Shown: positions 56,201 to 64,000 of the stretch, piece after piece
How positions within the stretch are numbered: the stretch's first letter is position 1
How the letters are laid out: every line of letters begins with the position of its first letter
Source: Xenopus tropicalis
Lineage: Eukaryota > Chordata > Amphibia > Anura > Pipidae
Length of the DNA: 64,000 nucleotides
NCBI RefSeq assembly: GCF_000004195.4
Contig: NC_030679.2
Location: forward strand, 143,337,539 to 143,401,538
Reading direction: 5' to 3'
Program-made: the position numbers and the translations under genes
Notes under the pieces: generated by a model
Told to the model about the DNA's origin: nothing
Database searches by the model: none
What the model saw: only the letters and a program-made list of their open reading frames with translations

Positions 56201-57565
56201 CTCTTCTCTCCTTTCTCCCTATTCTCTTCTCCCTATTTCTTCCCTATCCCTATTCCCTATCTATTTTCCCTTCCCTATCACTATTCTCTTCTCCCTATTT
56301 CTTCCCTATCCCTATTCCCTATCTATTTTCCCTTCCCTATCCCTATTCCCTACCTATTTTCTCTTCCCTATCCTTATTCCCTACCTATTTTCCCTTCCCT
56401 ATCCCTATTCCCTACCTATTTTCTCTTCCCTATCCTTATTCCCTACCTATTTTCCCTTCCCTATCCCTATTCCCTATCTATTTTCCCTTCCCTATCCCTA
56501 TTCTCTTCTCCCTATTTCTTCCCTATCCCTATTCCCTATCTATTTTCCCTTCCCTATCCCTATTCCCTACCTATTTTCCCTATCCCTATTCTCTTCTCCC
56601 TATTTCTTCCCTATCCCTATTCCCTATCTATTTTCCCTTCCCTATCCCTATTTCCTACCTATTTTCTCTTCCCTATCCCTATTCCCTTTTCTCTTTTTCC
56701 TTCCCTAACCCTATTTCCTTTTCCCTCTCTTTTCCCTATTCACTTTCCTCTTCCCCATCCCTATTCTCTTCTCCCTCTCTCTTCCCTATCCCTATTCCCT
56801 TCTCCCTTTCTTTTCCCTATTCCCTTCCCTATCCCTATTCTCTTTTCCCTATCTCTTTTCCTTATCCCTATTCCCTTCTCCCTCTCTTTTCCCTATTCCC
56901 TTCCCTATCCCTATTTCCTTCTTCCTTTTCTCTTTTCCCTATCCCTATTCCCTTTTCTCTTTTCCCTTTCCTATCCCTATTCCCTTTCCTATCCCTATTC
57001 CCTTTCCTATCCCTATTCCCTTTCCTATCCCTATTCCCTTTTCTCTTTTCTATCCCTATTCTCTTCTCCCTTTCTTTTCCCTATTCCCTTCCCTATCCCT
57101 ATTCTCTTTTCCCTATCTCTTTTCCTTATCCCTATTCCCTTCTCCCTCTCTTTTCCCTATTCCCTTCCCTATCCCTATTCTCTTTTCCCTATCTCTTTTC
57201 CTTATCCCTATTCCCTTCTCCCTCTCTTTTCCCTATTCCCTTCCCTATCCCTATTCTCTTTTCCCTATCTCTTTTCCTTATCCCTATTCCCTTCTCCCTC
57301 TCTTTTCCCTATTCCCTTCCCTATCCCTATTTCCTTCTTCCTTTTCTCTTTTCCCTATCCCTATTCCCTTTTCTCTTTTCCCTTTCCTATCCCTATTCCC
57401 TTTCCTATCCCTATTCCCTTTCCTATCCCTATTCCCTTTCCTATCCCTATTCCCTTTCCTATCCCTATTCCCTTTCCTATCCCTATTCCCTTTTCTCTTT
57501 TCTATCCCTATTCTCTTCTCCCTATCTCTTTACATATTTTTCTTTTTTTTTTTTATTTTCTTCTT
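56201..57565. repeat. 1.36-kb G-free pyrimidine-rich simple repeat
   Basis: Built from CCCTATTCCCTTTTCTCTTT and CCCTATTTCTTCCCTATC in many variants. I find no G on the plus strand from 56201 to 57565. Larger blocks repeat (about 56860-57060 resembles 57280-57500). A 466-codon open frame across it is an artefact of the missing G and TAG/TGA. Confidence 0.93.
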
Positions 57566-58190
57566 GCAGTTAAATGCTTGTAGAAAAACCTAAATAAACT
57601 AAATAAACCCCAAGCCCCTGCGCCCCTATGAATGCAGCACTCTGCACCCAGTAAAATATAAAAGGACACACAAAAGAAGACACGCCTACTTGTGTAAAGA
57701 ATGAGATGGGTTTAGGAAACGGAGGTCATTGTATGCTGACACTAACACTTACAGGCATGTACTCTCCCTTTCCCCCTGTAGGTAGGAAACAACTGACCTG
57801 AGAGAAAGTGAGAGTTGGGGGGGGAGTAGGACTAACTGCCTGATTCAGAGATGACAGTTGAGTATAAGGTGAGGGATTCCCCTACAGACAGTGTCACGGC
57901 AGTTCTGTCTCTATGTGACAGTGACTCAGCTCAAACACAATGCCCCCCCCCCATTCACTTTCCATAGCGAAGAGCTGATCGTTTTGCAAGAATTTATTGC
58001 TTCTCGACCCAAACCTGACTCAGCTTCCTACAGCCTCTCTGGGCTTTACTGTAACAGGCAGCGGGGATTGGGATAAACAATACTGCCTGTGATCATTTCA
58101 CTAGAAACATGTTGGCACTGCCATACCAAACCCAATATAAGGGCATAATGTGGATACGCTCCGCACCAGTCAGTCAGGGCAGTGCCCCTC
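57566..58190. other. Intergenic, nothing recognised
   Basis: Low-copy sequence with a G-run (57818) and a C-run (57943). No gene seen. Confidence 0.55.
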
Positions 58191-58505
58191 CCTTTTCAAT
58201 TGGTCTTCATTATTTTTTTGTATAGTTTTTAAACGATTTGCCTTCTTCTTCTGCCCCTTTCCAACTTTCAAATGGGGGTCACTGACCCCGGCAGCCAAAC
58301 AACTGTTCTGTGAGGCTAAAATTTAATGTTATTGATACTTTGTATTACTTTGTATTACTTTTCTTTCTGTTTAGGTCCTCTCCTATAAATATAGTCTCTC
58401 AGGAGTCTCTCATTCAAACCATTGCCTGATCGCTAAGATAATTTGGACCCTAGCAACCAGAAAACTGCTGAAATTTCAAACTGGAGAGCTGCTAAACAAA
58501 AAGAT
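58190..58505. repeat. Dispersed repeat family D, fragment 2
   Basis: Matches 63200-63500 (GGGGGTCACTGACCCCGGC, then TTTGGACCCTAGCAACCAG). It stops abruptly at 58505, just before the large inverted-repeat structure at 58511, suggesting interruption by it. Confidence 0.8.
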
Positions 58506-59029
58506 AAATGCCACACCAATGCCATAAAAACAAGTAGAACTATAAAACATTTCATTTAATGCCGGTTGGCGCGTTTCCCTTTTTTTTATTAATCTCTTTC
58601 ACAATACATTAGAGAAAAATCCACCATATAATTAATTCTTGTAAATCAAATTGCCAGCGGAATATCGGGGGATAACGTAGGGGGAGGAAGTCCAATTCAT
58701 CAGGGGATGTACTATATACAATAAATGAAATACAGTCGGGGTAATTCCCTGGCGAAAGTTTAGTATTATTGAGAGTGGTGGGGACAATTCACAGTGCCAG
58801 GAATGTGATCACAGGGCACACTCGATAAGTTATGCCACATTTATAATACATTCATGATGTACAGAGGTCTCCATTCATGGCACAGGGGAGCGGGGTGGGA
58901 AATGGCCTGCAAAACATAGAATCACATGGTACCACCGTGTCCCACCATTAACCACATGTGTAACTAACTAAAAGTGCCCATACGTGGGCAGATCCGCTCA
59001 CGTGGCGATGTCGCCAACATGTAGGCGAA

Positions 59030-59637
59030 TTCAATCGTTTGGCCCTGAGGCCAAACAATCAAATTCTAATGGCGGCAATGGGGCAGTCGGTTCGGGGACT
59101 GCATCAACGAGCCAATGGGGCCCCCAATCCGACTGAATTTTCTAACCTGGGCGATTGATATCTGCCCAATTTCAGGCCAGGTATCGGTCGGGCAGGCCCC
59201 TCATTTCTACCCCTACACAGGCCGATAAGCTGCTGAATCGGACCAAGGGACCCATATCGGCAGCTACTATCGGCTCATGTATGGGGACCTTAAGGCTGTG
59301 TACAGCTCTCACAGGTGAGTATACACGGTGCCAGTGTTGGGGTGGGCGATATCAGGTAACATGTAGGCGAATTCGAATTCTAACAGCGGCAATGGGGCAG
59401 TCGGTTTGGGGGCCGCATCAACGAGCCGATGCAGTCCCCGATCCGACTGAATTTTCTAACCTGCCCGATCGATATTTGCCCAATTTCAGGCCAGGTATCG
59501 GTCAGCCAGGCCCCTCGTTCCTGCCCCTACACTGGTCGATAAGCTGCCAAATCGGTCCAAGGGACCCATATCGGCAGCTACAATCGGCTCATGTATGGGG
59601 ACCTTAAGGCTGCCTACAGCTCTCACAGGTGAGTATA
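59030..59637. repeat. Two tandem copies of a roughly 330-bp repeat
   Basis: Copies start at about 59030 and 59358 (ACATGTAGGCGAATTC) and both end in CAGCTCTCACAGGTGAGTAT. The related start CAGATCCGCTC..GATGTCGCC also occurs near 42178. Confidence 0.8.
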
Positions 59638-59645
59638 CACGGTGC

Positions 59646-59892
59646 CAGTGTCGGACTGGGACTCCAGGGGCCCACCAGAAAACCTTAGACCATGGCCCCA
59701 CTCTCCAGCCTATGTTTAATCCTTTCCTTCCTCAACCACTTTAAGTCTCTTTTATTTACATGCTAGCATCTATCTTTCCATCTATTTCTCCTCTTTGTTC
59801 CCATTCAGAAATAGGGAATGAGCATGAAATAGGCCAAATGGTCAGGAGCAGGAGGGCCCACCGGGAGTTTTCCTGGTATCCTGGTGACACTG
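59646..59892. mobile_element. hAT-like miniature element, family B, copy 4
   Basis: 247 bp with ends CAGTGTCGGACTGGG and CTGGTGACACTG. Perfect 8-bp flanking duplications CACGGTGC at 59638-59645 and 59893-59900. It sits inside the large inverted-repeat structure. Confidence 0.88.
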
Positions 59893-60033
59893 CACGGTGC
59901 TCTCCATCTTGATCCTCGCGGCTATCCTCGCGTTACATACGAGTCTCACAGAGGCATGTGGCAACTCAGCACCCGCAGCTATCAAGAGCCGCGGCTATCA
60001 GGAGCCATGCTAATGCGCCCGTGCCGGTGCTGG

Positions 60034-60211
60034 CCTCCCCAATTACCAACCTCCGCCCCTCCGCCCACATACCGCCTGAACTCGAGAGCCGCACCAAAAT
60101 CTGGACGGATCAGTCCTGTCCCCTGAGCTGTCCAGATTTTGGTGCGGCTCTTGATAGCCGCGAGTTGAGGCGGTGTGTGGGCGGATGGGCAGAGGTTGGT
60201 AATTGGGGAGG
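60034..60211. repeat. GC-rich hairpin inside the 58.5-60.6 kb structure
   Basis: Arms at about 60034-60106 (CCTCCCCAATTACCAACCTC and onward to CACCAAAATCTGGAC) and 60130-60211 (the reverse complement with a few mismatches and an insertion). The loop is about 23 bp. Confidence 0.85.
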
Positions 60212-60555
60212 AATGGAGACCTAATGATGTGCATGGCTCACCGAAGCTAGCAGCTAGAATTTGTCTGTACGTCGTGAATGTAATATAAATGTGGCATCAT
60301 TTATCGAGTGTGATCACATTTCCTGGCACTGTGAATTGTCCCCACCGCTCTCAATAATACTAAACTTTCGCCGGGGACTTCCTCCCCCTACGTTATCCCC
60401 TGATTTTCCGCTGGCAATTCGATTTACAAGAATTAACTATGATATGTTGGATTTTTCTCGAATGTATTGAGATTTTTTTTTAAAAAACGAAACGCGCCAA
60501 CCGGCATTAAATGAAATGTATTTTAGTTCTACTTGTTTTTATGGCATTGGTGTGG

Positions 60556-61000
60556 TTTCTAATGAATTTACATTCACTTTTATATATTGAGTATAATAAT
60601 AAAGCAATAAAGTTTCATACATACATTTTTCTGAAAATGTTTACATGTTTAATCTGAGTTTTTCTGTTTCATAATAGTGGCGGGGGATCAGGGTGGGCTT
60701 TGGCATATTGGGGGCAAAGTCGGGTGGGTGTATGGGAACCATTTTATTTCAGATGAAGATGCATTGGAGCATGTAGCAGGAGGGCCAAAATACACAACAT
60801 AATGTAGTGTTTGGCACATTTCACAAAGTATTTGCCATGTTTATGCAGACATAAATAAGACAGCTATAAAACAGACAATTCCTTCAGCTACTAAATCCCC
60901 ACAGTTACTACAGGTGGCTACTTAACAATCTGGCATTGAGGGTGGTGGCAATGTATTCCCAGCACATTAAACAGTGAGGGCAGTGGGCACTGGCATTCAT
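60556..61000. other. Intergenic, nothing recognised
   Basis: Low-copy sequence; an AATAAAGCAATAAAG at about 60598 has no gene upstream that I can see. Confidence 0.55.
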
Positions 61001-61002
61001 AT

Positions 61003-62425
61003 TATAGCCCCCCCCCCCCCCCCCCATTGTAAGCAGCAGTCCTGCCCTGCTTTATGGCTGAGATTCTAGCTATCTGTATAACAGAGCATTCTGTCACAGT
61101 GGCACAGATCCTATCTGATCCCCCCCCCCCCATTGTAAGCAGCAGTCCTGCCCTGCTTTATGGCTGAGATTCTAGCTATCTGTATAACAGAGCATTCTGT
61201 CACAGTGGCACAGATCCTATCTGACCCCCCCCATTGTAAGCAGCAGTCCTGCCCTGCTTTATGGCTGAGATTCTAGCTATCTGTATAACAGAGCATTCTA
61301 TCACAGTGGCACAGATCCTATCTGATCCCCCCCATTGTAAGCAGCAGTCCTGCCCTGCTTTATGGCTGAGATTCTAGCTATCTGTATAACAGAGCATTCT
61401 ATCACAGTGGCACAGATCCTATCTGATCCCCCCCATTGTAAGCAGCAGTCCTGCCCTGCTTTATGGCTGAGATTCTAGCTATCTGTATAACAGAGCATTC
61501 TATCACAGTGGCACAGATCCTATCTGATCCCCCCCATTGTAAGCAGCAGTCCTGCCCTGCTTTATGGCTGAGATTCTAGCTATCTGTATAACAGAGCATT
61601 CTGTCACAGTGGCACAGATCCTATCTGATCCCCCATTGTAAGCAGCAGTCCTGCCCTGCTTTATGGCTGAGATTCTAGCTATCTGTATAACAGAGCATTC
61701 TGTCACAGTGGCACAGATCCTATCCCCCCCATTGTAAGCAGCAGTCCTGCCCTGCTTTATGGCTGAGATTCTAGCTATCTGTATAACAGAGCATTCTGTC
61801 ACAGTGGCACAGATCCTATCTGATCCCCCCATTGTATGCAGCAGTCCTGCCCTGCTTTATGGCTGAGATTCTAGCTATCTGTATAACAGAGCATTCTGTC
61901 ACAGTGGCACAGATCCTATCTGATCCCCCCATTGTAAGCAGCAGTCCTGCCCTGCTTTATGGCTGAGATTCTAGCTATCTGTATAACAGAGCATTCTGTC
62001 ACAGTGGCACAGATCCTATCTGATCCCCCCATTGTATGCAGCAGTCCTGCCCTGCTTTATGGCTGAGATTCTAGCTATCTGTATAACAGAGCATTCTGTC
62101 ACAGTGGCACAGATCCTATCTGATCCCCCCATTGTAAGCAGCAGTCCTGCCCTGCTTTATGGCTGAGATTCTAGCTATCTGTATAACAGAGCATTCTGTC
62201 ACAGTGGCACAGATCCTATCTGATCCCCCCCCATTGTAAGCAGCAGTCCTGCCCTGCTTTATGGCTGAGATTCTAGCTATCTGTATAACAGAGCATTCTG
62301 TCACAGTGGCACAGATCCTATCTGATCCCCCCATTGTAAGCAGCAGTCCTGCCCTGCTTTATGGCTGAGATTCTAGCTATCTGTATAACAGAGCATTCTG
62401 TCACAGTGGCACAGATCCTATCTGA
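61003..62425. repeat. 100-bp minisatellite with variable C-run (about 14 units)
   Basis: The unit contains ATTGTAAGCAGCAGTCCTGC, TTTATGGCTGAGATTCTAGC and CACAGTGGCACAGATCC; starts at 61831 and 61931 give 100 bp. The C-run before ATTGTA shrinks from about 18 in the first unit to 5-8 later. Repetitive minus-strand ORFs are artefacts. Confidence 0.95.
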
Positions 62426-63162
62426 AATTAATTGTAAGCAGCAGTCCAATCCTTATATAGTTGTCTTAAAACATCATTCTATCACAGTGGTTGCAAAGCA
62501 GTGGAAAATAATGCTCTATGAAGGCTGACGCAGAAAAATGTCAAATAAAATTATTCTTACTCCCACAGATAAAGTAGAAGCTGTATTGTGCACAAACAGC
62601 AAAAAGCCACAAACATACTGTATAGCCACAGACAGGGACTTTTATATGATTTGTCTTGTAAAACAGGGGGATTCCTTTTTCTGAAAGATGATTAGTTGAA
62701 AAGGCATTGGTGGTACAGCCAAGCAATGATTAGACCACTCATTGGGTGGCCTTCCAGTTTCAGCAACCTAAATAATCAGCCGGCAGCACTGATTGGTCTG
62801 CTGTTTGTATAGGATTGGTTGCTATGGCTTAATAAATAAGGCAAACTTTATGTCTGTTACTCTTTTTAGAGTAGGCAAAACCGTTATATTGGGGTATAAA
62901 TCTATCATTTATTCATCATAGCAGGTACAATTGCAACGCCCCCCCAATATGTCCGCTATTAATTTTACAATTATCAATTGCAAATTCAAATTACAAGTGA
63001 GTAAATGAAATTAACTAAGTGCTTCAAGATCAGAAGTGGTGACAGGAAAGACACTGATGTTGTGGGCTACCCTGAGAGCAGACTGGCGGCCATATGCCCC
63101 CTGTGCCAATTGGTTCTGACCCTGGGCAGAGGGGATCACAGCTTTGCACCCGGTGCATCAAT
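62426..63162. other. Intergenic, nothing recognised
   Basis: Low-copy sequence; no gene, array or element recognised. Confidence 0.55.
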
Positions 63163-63597
63163 AAAGGGGTGCTTCACCTTTAAGTTAACTTTTAGTATGT
63201 TATAGAATGGCCAATTCTAAGCAACTTTTCAATTGGTCTTCATTATTTATTATTTATAGTTTTTGAATTATTTGCCTATCTCTTCTGCCTTTTTCCAGCT
63301 TTCAAATGGGGGTCACTGACCCCGGCAGCCAAAAACTGTTGCTCTGTGAGGCTGCAATTTTGTTATTATTATTTTTATTACTTATTTTGTGTTTTGGTTT
63401 TCTCCTATTCATATTCCAATCTCTCATTATAACCCCTCCCTGGTTGCTAACGTAATTTGGACCCTAGCAACCAGACAGCTGGAGAGCTGCTGAACAAAAA
63501 AATTACAAAAATCTACAAAAAATAAAAAATGAAGACCAACTGCAAACTGTCTCAAAATATTGGCCTCTACATCATAGTAAAAGGTGAACAACCTTTA
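63163..63597. mobile_element. Dispersed repeat family D, full-length copy
   Basis: The left end AAAGGGGTGCTTCACCTTT and right end AAAGGTGAACAACCTTT are imperfect inverted repeats, so this is probably a non-autonomous DNA element of about 435 bp. It has no ORF. Fragments occur at 53905 and 58190. Confidence 0.75.
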
Positions 63598-63628
63598 TAA
63601 GCGATTACATGTGTAATTAAGCGCTGTC

Positions 63629-64000
63629 ACAGATATGGGATCCCTTATCCGGAAACCCATTATCCAGAAAGCTCTGAATTACAGAAAGCCCGTCTCCCAT
63701 AGACTCCATTTTAAACAAATAATATAGAATTTTAAAACTGATTTCCCTTTTCTCTGTAATAATAAAACAGTACCTGTACTTGATCCCAACTAAGATATAA
63801 TTACCCCTTATTGGGGGCAGAACAGCCCTATTGGGTTTATTTCATGGTTAAATGATTCCCTTTTCTCTGTAATAATAAAACAGTACCTGTACTTGATCCC
63901 AACTAAGATATAATTACCCCTTATTGGGGCAGAACAGCCCTATTGGGTTTATTTAATGGTTAAATGATTCCCTTTTCTCTGTAATAATAAAACAGTACCT
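63629..64000. mobile_element. Palindromic miniature element with 112-bp minisatellite, second copy (cut by window end)
   Basis: Starts ACAGATATGGGATCCCTTAT and runs through GGAAACCCATTATCCAGAAA. From about 63737 it continues into units with CAGTACCTGTACTTGATCCC and TAATTACCCCTTATTGGGG, the reverse complement of the 112-bp unit at 13.4-14.6 kb. At least two units are in view. Confidence 0.82.

Larger units (their letters stand above)
58511..60555. mobile_element. About 2.05-kb structure with about 290-bp terminal inverted repeats
   Basis: The left edge CCACACCAATGCCATAAAAA is mirrored by the right edge ending ATGGCATTGGTGTGG. Inversion continues inward through GCCGGTTGGCGCGTTTC, GGATAACGTAGGGGGAGGAA, CACAGTGCCAGGAATGTGAT and TTATAATACATTC on the left, each with a reverse complement on the right, with moderate divergence. 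Inside are two 330-bp tandem copies (about 59030-59640), a family B hAT element and a second hairpin. No transposase ORF and no clear target duplication, so it may be a foldback element. Confidence 0.75.

Noticed and set aside
56172..57583. 466- and 178-codon Pro/Tyr/Leu/Phe-rich open frames
   Set aside because: They are by-products of a G-free simple repeat and change with the phase of the repeat.
60597..60614. AATAAA-like signals as the end of a gene
   Set aside because: No coding exon or splice signal is seen upstream; the region directly follows the large inverted-repeat structure.

Overview
The window looks like vertebrate genomic DNA from a clawed frog (Xenopus). The clues are GT-AG introns, one very large mucin exon, a SPIN hAT miniature transposon, several other hAT and TTAA-type miniature elements, and an extreme density of minisatellites. 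No bacterial, organellar or viral gene is visible. The genus call is an inference from repeat families, not a database match.

Positions 1-24268, plus strand: the 3' part of one membrane-mucin gene of the MUC3/MUC12/MUC17 type. The first exon in view (1-11331) is open to the left. It encodes a Thr/Ser-rich mucin domain made of 20-residue repeats in five arrays, separated by four full copies and one shortened copy of a 254-residue linker, followed by about 25 copies of a 17-residue repeat. Ten small exons follow, all with GT-AG borders and compatible phases. They encode an EGF-like module, a SEA domain with a G|S autocleavage motif, a second cysteine-rich EGF-like module, one transmembrane helix and an 85-residue cytoplasmic tail. 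After the giant exon the model gives 345 residues and a TAG stop. The 3' UTR starts directly with a 101-bp minisatellite and probably ends near an ATTAAA signal at 26095. The introns hold minisatellites and nested transposons.

Positions 26.1-64.0 kb: I recognise no gene here. This part is a patchwork of minisatellites (unit sizes 17 to about 370 bp), hAT-like elements with 8-bp target duplications, other dispersed repeats and low-copy spacers. About 22 kb of the 53 kb outside the giant exon is tandem repeat.

The most interesting signal is a short element in the last mucin intron. It carries an apparently intact type I hammerhead ribozyme on the minus strand, is 187 bp long, and is flanked by a 14-bp duplication. 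Three decayed relatives of this ribozyme sit between monomers of a tandem palindromic array at 35.0-36.4 kb. The combination resembles the retrozyme or Penelope-associated hammerhead elements of animals.
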